Positions 49,613-61,737 of a stretch of 64,000 bases of DNA are shown here, in pieces. Position 1 is the first letter of the stretch. Each line of letters begins with the position of its first letter. The notes under the pieces were generated by a model that saw only the letters and a program-made list of their open reading frames with translations, was not told where the DNA came from and did not search any database. The DNA lies in contig CM073515.1 in the NCBI GenBank assembly GCA_037074615.1, forward strand, positions 17,197,001 through 17,261,000, read 5' to 3'. Position numbers and translations under genes: made by a program. Origin of the DNA: Leucaena leucocephala (taxonomy: Eukaryota > Streptophyta > Magnoliopsida > Fabales > Fabaceae).

Positions 49613-50647
49613 TGTCATCCTAATTTTAACCCTTTAGAGTATGTATTTAATTAGCATATGCATTACTTTAGCCTAAATATTAAAAAATTTATATTTAACT
49701 CTCAGGTACTGTTCATTTGGTAAATTATAGATCCACAATCAAATTTTAAAAATTCACAACTTATTATAGAAAATTTCTATGGAGGTGATCCAAATTTATA
49801 ATTGAATATATTTCATAGTTGTTTAATGGAAAAAATATAAATCTAAACATTTACTTTTCCAATCAATATAGTTAAATTGTTACTTTTTACTTTTATATGA
49901 TAAATTCTAGAAATTCCAGATTTTATCTCTTAATTTTGGAAATTCATTTATCCTGATATACACATTCAAATTAGGTGTGTTACCTATACATTAACATCTC
50001 TGGGTGTTTACTAATTCCTCATAAAATTTTGTGAATTAACTCCTTTATTTGTTAGGTAAAACTGAAGCCACAACAAAACTGCTTGAGGACCTACATTTTT
50101 ACCATTTGACTTTCTTTCATGAATCTCATAAATTATTTCAACATTTATAAATCATCAATTTGAATTCTCATACACTCATATACAACATGGAGTTATGACA
50201 CAATTATTTCATACATTTTTCTTTACATATAATGACATATTATATGACATGAACATAGTAGGTAATTTAGACAATACATATTATAACAAATAATTGCCAC
50301 TTTCTTTCTTCCCTTCTTTAGCTCTTCTCTATGCATACCTTTTCCATCATGCTTTACCTAAATTGGTTGGTTATAGGAGGATGAGATTATGTGGAATCTT
50401 AGTAGGAAAATGTACTATTCAATGCATACAAGATGAATGCAAGTACATGACATGTTTCCTTTATCTTTATTAAGCTTTAATTTATAATTAACATGCTCAA
50501 TGCCTCATACTATCATGCATGACTATAAACTCATAAATGGCAGAGTATATATTATTTTTACAAATTATACATCATCATCACATATCATAAACATATCAAC
50601 ACACAAGCATGAATATCAAGCATACAAGAATGGGTAAGTTTTCTACC
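49613..50647 (-). repeat. Terminal part of LTR V
   Basis: Ends on the minus strand TTAGGATGACA at 49613, next to the PBS. Homologous to 23143-24038. Cut at 50647 by the second SIRE-like element; the beginning of the same LTR continues at 57686-58917. Confidence 0.82.
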
Positions 50648-50782
50648 TTAATACTTTATTGAATAACTATCTCATCGATAAGCTTATCGATAAATGCTCT
50701 TTATTAGTTTAAAAATAATTTTTGAAATCATTTGAAATTCTTTCTTAATTAATTGCCATAATTAAAATATTGAAGTCTAGCA
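50648..50782 (-). repeat. 3' LTR remnant of the second SIRE-like element
   Basis: Minus strand TGCTAGACTTCAATATTTTA resembles the other SIRE LTR start TGTTAGACTCCAAGG, and 'GAGCATTTATCGATAAGC' matches 26470-26500 reversed. Contains the perfect 18-bp palindrome ATCGATAAGCTTATCGAT at 50674-50691. Truncated after 135 bp. Confidence 0.8.
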
Positions 50783-53280
50783 ATTTGAAGATTCTTTTGA
50801 TAGCTTTGGTGTGTGACTCTTTAGGAGCAGCTTGGTATCTTGCATGTATGCTATAACTATATTGTATGCTAGGTCTACTTGCTGTCAAATAAAGAAGTGA
50901 TCCAATCATTCCTCTGTATTTCTTGATATCAAAATCCACTCCCTTTTTATCTGCATGGTTGAGCTCATCGGAGTTGACATGCACTTGGTATTTTCCATCT
51001 CAAATTTCCTTAGTAACACTTTGAGATACTTTGTTTATGAGATGAATATCCCATTTTTCTTCTGTTTGATCTGAACCCGCAGAAAGAAGTTGACCTCACC
51101 CATCATTGACATCTCAAATTCACCCTGTATTAACTTGGCAAAGATCATCGTTAGTTGCTCCAAAAATAATATTATCTACATAAATTTAAACTACTAGTAA
51201 ATCATTTTTTATTCTTTTCAGAAGAAGTGTTATATCCACTTTACCTATTTCAAAACTCTTATTTAACAAAAAATTAGTCAAACATTCATACCAAGCTCTT
51301 AGAGCTTGTTTCAAACCATATAGAGCTTTTTGAGTTTGTAAACATAATCTGGATGCTTTAAACTTTCAAAACCAGGTAGTTGTTTAACATACACTTCTTT
51401 CATAATAAAATAATTTAGAAAAGCACTTTTCACATCCATTTGATAAAGTTTAAAATATATAATACATGCAAAGGCTAAGAGAACTCGTATTGCTTCCAAT
51501 CTAGCTATTGTAGCATACATTTCCTTATAATCAATACCTTTTTCATTATAGCCCTTTGCAACTAATCTAGATTTATTCCTAATGATGACTGTAGATTCAT
51601 CAAGCTTATTCTTGAAGACCTATTTGGTGTCTATAATAGGATAATCTGTTGGTCTGGCTACCAAGTCCTAAACTTGATTTCTTTCAAATTGGTTCATCTC
51701 TTCCTGCATAGCATCAATCCAGAAAGTATTTGATAGTACCCCATCCATATTGGTTGGTTCAATATTTGAAATGAATGTAGTAAAGCGTATTTCATTGAAC
51801 ACCTGTCTCTAGGTTCTAACCCCTTCATTGACTTCACTAATAACCTGGTCTAAAGGATGATCCTTTACATGATGACAAGCTTTAGGTTAATCATCATCAT
51901 GGGAATTATTTTCACAAATCTCTTCATAATTTGATGACTCTTACTTTTTGCTAAGATTCAAATTTTCAAACTTTTGAATAATCTTAGCATCATCCTCAGA
52001 AGAAGGTTTTGAAAAGTTTTCAACTTCAACAAAAACAACATGAATATATTATTCAATTGTAAAAATTCTTTTATTAAACACTCTATGTGCCTTACTACAA
52101 TTAGAATAACCTAGAAATATACCCTTATAAGCTTTAGGCTCAAATTTACCAAGGTTATCTTTGCTATTGTGGATGAAACACTTGCTACAAAAAATTCTCA
52201 AATGAGCAATGTTTGGTTTTATACCCTTGTACAACTAGTATGGTGTCTTGTAAAGTATGCTTTTGACATAGGCTTTGTTTGTAATGTAGCATGCAGTGCT
52301 CATGGCCTCAGCCCAAAATACTTGAGATACATATTTCTCGTTTAGTATTGCTCATGCCATGTCAGTAAGGACTCTATTTTTGCGTTCCACTACTCCAATT
52401 TGTTGTGGTATTCAAGGAGATGAGAAGTTGTGATAAATCTTATTTTCTTCACAGAATGTTGTAAATTCATGATTCTTAAATTCTCCTCCATGATCAGTCT
52501 TGATAAACATAATAGAAATACATTTCTCATTTTAAACTTTCCTGGCAAAAATAGTAAAGGCATTAAATGTTTCATCTTTTCATGGAAGAAATAAAGTCCA
52601 TATAAATCTAGAATAATCATCAACTATTACAAGAGTATACAAACTTCCTCCAAAACTTTTTACTCTCATAGGACCAATCAAATCCATATGAAGTATTTGA
52701 AGTGGTCTTTCAGTCGAGACTACCTTATTTGATTTAAATAATGACCTTTTTTGCTTTTCTTGTTGGCAAGCATCACAAACAATATTGTTTTCAAAATTTA
52801 TTTTGGGTAAACTGATGACTAAATATTTTCTAATTAATTTTGAAAATGGGCTCATATTTACATGAACTAATATTTTATGCCATAGCCAACTTTTAACTGT
52901 TTTTCCCATAAAACAATTTTTAACTGTTCCTTAGTGCTCTAAGTTTCTCTTTCAATTCGTCTTTAATATGTTTTAGATCTTTCTTGTTGATAATTAGACA
53001 TTCTTCTGAGTTGAACATTACCCAGTTGTCTTTGTCTGTAGTTTGACTAACACTGAGTATATTATGGTAGAGTCCATATACAAGATAAACATCTTATATT
53101 CTCATTCCATCAGAGCTACTAATATTTGTAATCCCAACAATTTCACCATATTGATTTCCTCTAAAACTAGCTTTTCCCCTCTTTAGGTGTGTGGTTTAGG
53201 AATTCGCCAGTGTCCCCAATCAAGTGTCTTAAGCATCCACTATTAATATACCATTTTGTTGTCTTAGATGCCGTAAGACA
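50783..53280 (-). pseudogene. SIRE-like pol (protease-integrase-reverse transcriptase-RNase H), degenerate
   Basis: Traces in order: protease WYINSGCLRHLIGDTGEF near 53190-53260 (family D-S-G now N-S-G, an active-site loss); pre-integrase and integrase 52580-52909 (WLWHKILVHVNMS, CDACQQEKQKRS, LHMDLIGPM, VIVDDYSRFIW); integrase end 52049-52234 (HLRIFCSKCFIHNSKDN, GIFLGYSNCSKAHRVFN); reverse transcriptase 51311-51520 (ARLEAIRVLLAFACIIY, QMDVKSAFLN, YVKQLPGFESL); and DIKKYRGMIGSLLYLTASRP at 50870-50930 opening RNase H. The KYRGMIGSLLYLTASRP and ARLEAIR blocks are typical of SIRE. Stops throughout. Confidence 0.88.
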
Positions 53281-53839
53281 TACTTGCAGAAAAATTATCT
53301 AACTTTAGGTACCCATATCTTTGTGGGCCCTAATTGGTTAGTATGTCGAGCCTTCACTTTATAAGAACCTTTCGATACCTATCTTAGTGTCCCGTAGGTA
53401 CCCGTTTTCTTGTGATAGCAAGAAGTAGTAATGTGGCCCTTATGGTTACAATAAGTACATCTATAAAAAGGATTAGAGTTATGAATAGAGGTTCTAAAAT
53501 ATTTTAAATATGGTTTCCTTCCATTTTTCTTTTTACCTTTCCTTTTGTCCAAATTTAGATCATATCTCATTCCAAATTTATCTGAGATACATCTTTAATT
53601 TCCTAAAATTATATTAGGTACTTTACTACCCTTAGTAAATCCTTGAAGAGTTTTAGTAAACTCTTCATTTTTTTTATCTTCTGTCTCACATTTAGTACAA
53701 GGCACCAATGTAATTTTAGCAGTTTGAGAGCTAATTTCAAGTTGCTTTTCTAGCGTTGATAAGACACATTTTATATATGGTTTTTGTGACACTTTTAAGA
53801 GCTTTATAACAACTTTACCATTCATTTTATGCCTTAAAT
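53281..53839 (-). pseudogene. SIRE-like gag C-terminal part with zinc knuckle
   Basis: Frame 53379-53570 has FYRCTYCNHKGHITTSCYHK, a C-x2-C-x4-H-x4-C knuckle. 53595-53825 precedes it (LSTLEKQLEISSQTAKITLV, lysine-rich coiled-coil-like). The gag continues on the other side of the foreign block at 55216. Confidence 0.8.
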
Positions 53840-55215
53840 TGTATTTTTATGGTAATACATGATTATGCGTGACAATGTGCTAATTAAAGGGTAAAATGGT
53901 AAATTAACTCTTTCAAACTGTATATATTCTTATATTTACTGATTTAGACTTTTATAGTGAGCTTTTATGTTAAATTGCAGGTATTTTGGAAGAGAGCAAG
54001 GACCAGGAAAGAAATTACAAGTCAATGAAAGTGAACTCCTGTACATTTTACTCGCTACCAAAGAGTCTGACGGTCGTGACCTTGATTCTTCTGGAAATCT
54101 CTCTGTGTTTATAGGTTGCGACCAAAACATGGATCTAGTCCTGACTAAAATATGAAATCACTGAAACTACACATTTTTAATTAGGTCATGCAGAAATAAA
54201 AGGGGAGGAAGGCTGCCATCAATAGGGAGGCTAGTTTTTAACCTGATTAGGCTAAGAAGCAGTACTCTAGCGCTCTCTAATCACCTTCTCCATATCTTCC
54301 ATCATTTTACCCCTCTCCACAGATTTCTCCACCTCTCTACACCATTAATATACCATCTTCTCATAGTTTCTTCATGGCATCTCATCTGAACAACGATTGT
54401 AGTACAGCAGGAGTCATGAGAGGCTAAACCTTTGGCCTCTTGGTGATGGATTTGTTATCTTGAGCTCATGGATTGAAACGGAGAGTTTCTACTATTCTAA
54501 TTTGCTTATTCTCATGTTATGATTATTGCTAGATCTAGGGTTTTTATTTTATGAACAAGTTTTGAATATCAATTGATTATTCTCAAATTATACTTTGTAA
54601 TTGAATTTGGATGATTTGAACTTTTGCTTTTAATAGAATATTTCAGTTTCAATTTTAAGAAAGTTGGGTTATTATCAGTGATCGTTGTTAACTAATTCAA
54701 TTGCTTGAAATATAGGGTTTTTGATCAATGACCATTCGAGGGCATTTTAATCATCTAAATTCAACTTACACGCTAAGTGATTTATGACAGTTCACTAACA
54801 ATTCTTAAACCAGCTTTGATCGAGGGGTTTAAGAAAAATTAGGGTTCTGAACTCAATCGATCGATTGAGATTTTCTTTGAGACTTAGTGATTTCTAAACT
54901 CCAATTTTAAACGTGAGAGTAAGGATAGATACATTTTCATCATCAAGAGCCTTTCATAACATCTTTCTTAACAAACCAACTCGTTTTCATCTTAATCAAA
55001 AATCCAAAAATATTTACCTTTCTGCACCTTACTTTTATCGCATCAATCTCTAAAACCCCAAAACCATTTTATCCTTGCTCAGGTTTTCCATTGATTTTGA
55101 CATCCAATATACTAGGTTTTCACATAAAAGGCTCCTCGAGAAGAATGATAGGGTTGTACATTATACTATATTATATTTGGTACAATAAACTTTATTTTGA
55201 TGGATCAGACCGTGA
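53840..55215. other. Foreign block of about 1.4 kb inside gag, unidentified
   Basis: The gag frame runs up to about 53830 and resumes at about 55220 (KEKVKAL on minus). The block between is of different character: less repetitive, with 'GGTTGCGACCAAAACATGG' and 'AATCGATCGATTGAG' stretches, and no coding motif. Possibly a solo LTR of another family (begins near TGTATTTTTATGG, ends near GTGACA), but no target duplication is visible. Confidence 0.5.
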
Positions 55216-56331
55216 CAATCTGCCTCATCAAGTGCTTTAACTTTTTCTTTTAGAATTTACTAATTCTTTAGAAATTTTAGATAGTTCACTTCTCAAATCA
55301 TTGTATTCAGAAAATAATTCATCATAAGAAGGTTTAGGATTTAATACTTCATATGTCTCTGATTCTTCTTGAGCAATAAGACATGTTGGTAACCTCTTCA
55401 TGGTCATTTTCCTCATCTTTTATATTCATAGCATATAATTTGATCCTGAGACTCTGAAGTTCATGTTGAAGGAAATTTTTGTTTGGTTTGAAATTTCCTT
55501 CCTTTTCTATTTTTGTAAAACATCCAGAGCAATCTCACCAGAAGTCCCATCTCCTCATCTTTATAGCTCATCTCTTCTTCACTCTCTTAAGACTTAAGAG
55601 CAATGCCCTTGCGATATTTTTCCTTCAGATTTTTCTTATATTTTTGTTTGCTTTCAAACTCGGATAGGCTTCTAAAGAGTGTTACAACAGACCACATGTA
55701 TTCTCCTTTGGATTATTCGATAGTCGTCACCTTTTGATCCCATTCTTTAGCTAGACCATCAAGAATCTTTATTACTTGATCTCCTTGGCTATATCTTTTG
55801 CCAATAGCAGTTAGGTGATTCATGAGGTATGAGAATCTAACTTCTATTTTTCTAATCGTTTCTCTTGGGTTTATTTAAAAAGTTCAAATTCAATGGTGAG
55901 AGTATTTATCCTACACTGCTAACTCCAGATGTCCCTTCATGGGTAATCTCCAGAGCTTCCCATATTTCTTTTATAGTCTCCATACTTGATACTCTGAAAT
56001 ACTCCTTTTGGCTAAGTACACAAGTTAAAATATTCATTGCCTTCTTATTGAGTAAGATCATCTTTTTATCATCATCATTATATTCGCTTAGTATCTTTGA
56101 AACATTTCTCTAGTCAACTATTTTTGTTGGAATATAGTTTTCTTCCTAGATGACATCCCATAAGCCATACTCTGAAGCCTTTATAAATATTTTCATTCTC
56201 ATTTTCCAAAATATGAAATTTTCTCTACTAAATGCTAGAGACTTCATAGTAGAACTTCCTTCTAGCAACACACTATCTCCAAATCCTACCATAGAGCTCT
56301 TTAGATTGTTAGGTTTATTTATAAGAGAGTT
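55216..56331 (-). pseudogene. SIRE-like gag N-terminal part
   Basis: Minus strand reads from the PBS: FSRENFIFWKMRMKIFIKAS near 56175-56240, then MILLNKKAMNILTCVLSQKE near 56000-56070, then VSSMETIKEIWEALEITHEG near 55925-55985. These are the UBN2-type copia gag blocks. Stops cut the frame from about 55870 downward. Confidence 0.85.
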
Positions 56332-56343
56332 ACTCTGATAACA
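56332..56343 (-). promoter_or_regulatory. Primer-binding site of the second SIRE-like element
   Basis: Minus-strand TGTTATCAGAGT two bases after the LTR end ATTCTAACA; two mismatches to TGGTATCAGAGC. Confidence 0.8.
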
Positions 56344-56345
56344 AA

Positions 56346-57685
56346 TGTTAGAATTGGTAGTAATAACTAAGAGGGGTGAATTGGGTAATGTTATAAAATC
56401 TAAAAAAATCTTTGAAATGAAAACATATAAGGTAAGAATGATATCACCTAGTGTAGTAGGGAAAGGAAATCAACACAGAAGATTTATCCTGGTTCGGCCC
56501 AACCACTTGGTCTACATCCCCTCTCACTCCTCACACCCCATTCAAGAGTCCTATACTCTTGAGGAACAGAAAATGAAAATAGAGAATTGACAAGTCTCTC
56601 TAACAAAGAAGATATGATAATCACTGAATTACAATGAATTCTCTCTTACATAAACTCTCTGTTCACCTAAGTAAAATAAAGTATAAGTACTGAGCACTCA
56701 GAGAATAAAGAATAAGATTGAATGGGTAATAAATATTTTTCATAGGTAGTTGAGTGTCTTAACTTAAATATTCAATTTGCCATGTATTTATAGCTTCAGC
56801 TCAATCTGAATATATCCGTTAGAGACATTGAGCATTGAGTGAAGCAGAGACAAGATGGTAATAGGTGGTAGCATTTAATATGGTTTTTTGATAGTTTGCC
56901 TTTTAGCCATAACCTCTTCATTTTGAATCCTGTAACGTAAACATACTAGGAAATGTTATGAGTGTAATAGACAATGATAAGAAACATATAGGAATGATTA
57001 CACTATGTTTAAAATGTTGCCTCAAAATATGTTTGTTAAAATTATTTGAAAAACTATGAGCATTTATCAGAGATCTTATTGCTAAGATTATTTATCGAAG
57101 AGGACTTTAATAAAACTTGAATAAAATCCTTTGTAAAATAGTTGAGCCTCTTATTGATAAATGGTTTGCTCAAATAGCTTATTGATAAATGCCAAACAGA
57201 ATCAGACTAAATTTAAATTTTCTTAATCTAATTTATCAAAGATTTATTCAAAAAATTATCCTATCGAATAACTTATTGATAAATTACTTCAAATAACATT
57301 TTGAAACAAGTTTGAGTTCAACAAGTCTGTTATTGAAATTTTCTCATTCTTATCCAAGATATCTTCGATAAGTAGCCTTATCAAATAGTTATTCGATAAA
57401 TTGAGTCTTTGAAAATATCACAAACTTCAAAATTATCAAAGAACTTATCAATAAAAGAATAAGCTCTTTAAAAATATATTACTTATTGAATATCTTATCG
57501 ATAAACATATTTATCAAATACGACTTCAATAAGTTCTTTGCTTCATAAAATTTATTCTTATCGATAAATGCTTAGATAAATACCTTCACAAATTTACTGA
57601 GTCATTTTTAAATTTATCAAAGGCTTTATCTATAAATGAGTTTATAAAATATGTCTTAGAAGAGAGATCATTTTGGAAACAAGAA
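56346..57685 (-). repeat. 5' LTR of the second SIRE-like element, truncated
   Basis: Plus-strand text begins TGTTAGAATTGG and follows 24039-26340 with deletions: 'GAGGGGTGAATTxGGTAAT', 'CCAACCACTTGGxxTACATC', and the TTATCGA-rich zone from 57060 on. It ends near 57685 where gypsy LTR V resumes, so the LTR start is missing. Confidence 0.85.
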
Positions 57686-58917
57686 ATATGGGGTACTTAG
57701 AGAAAAATCCAATAGAAAATAGAAGGCTAAGATCACTTTGTGCACTATTTACTCTAAAGGCTCATATTTATTCTTGAATAAAGCTTATCCTTAAAGTCAA
57801 TTATGACATCATCTATGGCATCATCAAGGGACAAATCATAGCCCATGTGGAAAAATTGCAAAAGGAGGAAGCATTTGGAAAAATTATAGTCCAATCTGGT
57901 ACTAGCTCAGTCTGATTTCCCAAAAACCAAATTGTCTTCTGAATCTAATTTTTCTAAGATTCTATAATATACTTTCTGATTTTAAAGCTAGTATCTAGAT
58001 TCTTTCTACCATTGACATTCTTGGACTGGGTCTAAACTTAACTACAAATCCCTTAGCAAATGACTAAAATGCTCTTAGTTCACTATCTTGCACTATATTA
58101 ACCATAAGGGCATAATTGTCATTTTACACCTCTTTACTTCTTATTAGGGCATATACTAACTCTGAATAATCACTCCTATACTTCCTCGATGTTTTTGACT
58201 GTCCAAATGACCAAAATGCCCTTCATTCATCTCGTTCAATATACATCACAATGGCACACTTAGTGGCAGTTTCGTAATTTCCTATTTTTTGGGTCTTTAT
58301 TAACCCTGGCCCATATACTTATCTAAAAATATCATTGGGCCTATGAGGTACCATTATGGGCTCTCTACATGGTCCAATTCCTTCATAGGCTCAACTCCTG
58401 AGAAATTTCCCTCGAAACATATTTATCGAGTATTTTAATCTACTATAAATTTTATAATAAATTCTACAGAACTCCTTTTTAAGTTCTATTAGCTTCATAA
58501 ATTTTTATATTAATTATAAGAATTTAATTCCAAATTTCATTTGATTATGAGGTGTAGAGCATACTGTATTAATTTTCCTATTATTCAAAAATTTATATCA
58601 ATTTATCATGACCTCAAATCAAAATTCTATATCGCGTTAAACTGATCAGAATAATTTTCTCTATTTATTGAGAAAATTTGGGACTAATATGATTCTAGGT
58701 ATTTTTAGTCATTTTCTGGCTCAACTTTCAATAATTACCAGTTTGCCCCAGAACTTTTGAAAAATATACTTTAGGTCCTCAACATAGAACTTTCAAAGTT
58801 TATGTTTACTTTCATTTTTCACCATAGAACTTTTAAACTTTTCATTTTAGTTCCTCTCTTTCTTCAAAACTCATCTAACATTTATTATTTATTCTGATCA
58901 TCGTCACAATCCTTTCT
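57686..58917 (-). repeat. First half of LTR V
   Basis: Same family and orientation as 40024-41110 and 39050-39950. It contains the undisturbed site CTTGGACTGGGTCTAAACTT (about 58011-58035) that is split by the solo LTR at 36826-40023. Ends where the opposite-oriented LTR U starts. Confidence 0.85.
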
Positions 58918-59782
58918 TCTCATATCCTACTTTTTCCCTATATGTATAAAACTGATAGAGGAAAGATGTTTGTAAAGGATTGTGATGATAAATAGAGAAG
59001 AAAAGTGATTATTAGACAAAGATATAAAGAAAATGGACTAAATTGAAAAGTCTAAAGTTCTATGGTGCAAAAATAAAAGTAGAAATAAATTTTGGGCTAT
59101 TAAGTGTAATAATAAAAAGTTGAGGGCCTAAAGTGTAATTTCAAAAGTTTAAGGGCAAAATGGTAATTATTGAAAGTTGAGACGAAAAAGGCCCAAAAAT
59201 GCCCAAAATCAGATTAGTCCCAAATTTTTCCAGTAAATAGAGAAAATTACTCTGATCAGTTTGATATCACACAGAATTTTGATTTGTTGTCCCAAAAAAT
59301 TGATATGAATTTCTGAAGAAAGGAAAATTAATACAGTATCCTCTGGAACTCAGAATCAGATGAAATTTGGCAGTAAATTCTTATAATTAATATGAGAATT
59401 TATGAAATTGATAAAGTTCAAAAATGAGTTATGTAAAATTTATTATAGAATTTATAACAGATTAAAATACCTGATAAATATGTTTCGGGAGAATTTCTCG
59501 AGAGTTGAGCCCATAAAGAAAGTGAATTATGTAGAAGGCCCAAAATGGCACCTTATAGGCCTAATAATATTTTTAGATAAGTATGTGGGCCAGGGCTAAT
59601 AAAGACCAAGAAACATGTAAAATTACAAAAAAGCAACTGAGTGCTACTATGTTGTGTCATTGAGTCAGAGTTAAACGAACGGCATTTTGGTCATTTGACT
59701 AAAGTTAAATAGTCAAGGAGAGTTCCCAAAATAGTTGACTAAGGTTTGGAAATACTTTGATGAGATGTGAATAGACGATAAT
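58918..59782 (+). repeat. LTR U, opposite orientation, joined start-to-start with V
   Basis: Starts TCTCATATCCTACTTTTTCCC (compare TGCCATATCATAATTTTTCCC at 41538 on minus), then runs through the family landmarks in + order. From about 58200 to 59700 the two LTRs form an inverted repeat with arms of roughly 750 bp. It is interrupted at 59783 by the LTR of Y. Confidence 0.8.
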
Positions 59783-61737
59783 TGAAACATCCTACTTTTA
59801 GCACCATAGAGTACGTTTTTAGAAGCGTATTTGATTAGCGGAAGCATTATGTCATATCCCAATTTTTAGGCCTAGAAGCCCAGTATGTAACCTAAAAAAT
59901 GAAGGCTACTAGACCCTATTGTGTAGGAGTCCCAAAAGTGTACAGATGATGTTCAGGGACTAAACTGCAAGAAAGTAAAAATTTAGGGAAAATAGTGAAA
60001 GTCCCTGTGGGCATAAAGAAGTAAGAGGTGTTTCTTGGGAATTAAACCACCAGAGTACTTCGACTTGGTTAGAAACCCAAGATAGCAATCCAAAGCCCAA
60101 AAACGTAGGCCCAAGAATTATGGAGTTTAAGAGGCATTAAAATAATATTTTATTGCTTTTCCATAAAGTAAGGTTACCCGGTTAATGATAGAACTGGGAA
60201 AAGTGATCAGATATGACTTTAGACCATGAGGTGACATGAAAGGTGTCCTCATGGGACCCACAAGGTGCCACATGGCATTATTACAGGAAAAGAAGAAAAG
60301 TTAAGGACACATGTCATGAGATTAGAAAAAGGAGAAAAAGTAAAGAGGATACATGGCACAATCTCTACCGCTCATTCCAGGAAAAAGCTCTGGAATTCTC
60401 TAGAGAGGCTGGGTCAGCTGGTGAGGTGTCCTAAGAGACCCACCAATTATACCACATATGCCTTGAGGTGTCCCCTGAGGTGTCCTTGGATGGTGTCATA
60501 ATGGTGAGTCATCAAGGAGGATGATGTCATCGTGATGATGCAGGCAAAGCTTCTTGAGGAAGCTAAGCGATATAGGCCATTCATCATGATTTGATCTGGA
60601 CCATTCATTCCACCTCTACTCACCTATAAATAGGCCACCCGTCCCTCAAGGAAAGCCACGACCAAGCAAGTCAAAGAAGAGAAAGAAGAGAGAAAGAGAG
60701 AAAGTGAGAAAGAAATGAAGGAGTTTTGGTGGAGCCAGGAGTGGTCCAAGGAGCTTAGGGACTAGGCAGAGCTTAGGAATAAGGTAAGTAAGTTATCTAG
60801 TCCCTGCTCTAATATAGTAGAGGATTGCTCTTAATAGTTAGAATAGAGAAATATCTCTCTTAATAAAGGTAGCTAAAAGGTAGAAAGAAAGCAGGGGAAT
60901 TTCAGATTAAGAATATTACCCCTACTTAAGCATGAGTTAAGTAGAGCTATACTGGATAATAATAAAGATATTATTATGCTATGTATAGTCTCTAACTTAT
61001 GAGAAGAAGGGACCTTAGAGGCAAGGCTAAGAGCTAGAAGAAAAGGCTACATGCCAGGTAGTAGACTTACCTACTAGTATGCTTATACTGCTTGGATGTT
61101 TTATGTGATATTTTCTTACCTTGATGATGTGAGGCATGTATGATTAAGTAATGCTCTGTTTCTTTTTATGCTATGGACATATGCTATAATTAAGTAACAT
61201 GGAAGCATGTATGTTATCATTATGCAATCATGATCATTAAGTACACACATAGTAACATCAAGCATATAGTTGCATACATTATATAGTTTCTATTTACTAC
61301 TGAGATTTCCACAAAAATCTCATCCCCTTCCATATAATCTCAATCCCATAGGTTTAAGATGAGTAAAGATTAAAGAAGCATGAAGAGAAGCTGGGGATTG
61401 GATAGTGCAAATGTTGGACCAAAATGCTAGAATCAGGGAAAAATATAGGATGAATAGTAAACTTTGGATGTCTGCTAATGTTGACCTAGTCAAGGCATGG
61501 TCAACGCCTGAAAGAGCATTATGTTAGCTTCATGTAGCAATTTGAACCACTTCGTTTCAATTTTTCTAGAATTAGTTATGATTTTTTGAAATCAGGTCAC
61601 TCTACTGGATTTTAAACAGTGAATAGTACTCGCTAAGAGTAAAATTCTAGATTGAGTAATTTGACTTCAATAGCCTTAAAAGTGGTTTAAGATGCTACCA
61701 TTTGGTCCTTAAGATGTATGAAAATGAGGATGTTTCA
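59783..61737 (+). repeat. 5' LTR of element Y (about 1,955 bp)
   Basis: Starts TGAAACATCC and ends GGATGTTTCA, a perfect 10-bp inverted terminus; three bases later comes the PBS. By homology with the LTR of X the start could instead be TGTCATATCCC at 59850, making the first 67 bp an extra block. TATA box TATAAATA at 60625-60632, followed by a GA-rich leader AGAAGAGAGAAAGAGAG as in X. The 'CCATTTGGTCCxTAA' near the end matches 46640 reversed. Confidence 0.85.

Larger units (their letters stand above)
50648..57685 (-). mobile_element. Second SIRE-like copia element
   Basis: Minus strand: 5' LTR stub 56346-57685, PBS 56332-56343, gag about 55216-56330 and 53370-53830, protease near 53160-53280, integrase 52050-52909, reverse transcriptase about 50985-51700, RNase H start 50783-50984, and a 3' LTR remnant 50648-50782. 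A 1.4 kb foreign block (53840-55215) splits gag. RNase H runs straight into the LTR start (TGCTAGACTTC at 50782), so the pol end and any 3' ORF were deleted. Both LTRs lack one end. Inserted in gypsy LTR V. Confidence 0.85.

Noticed and set aside
60243..60501. Overlapping + frames of 63 and 78 codons
   Set aside because: Inside LTR Y upstream of the TATA box; not conserved in the LTR of X.
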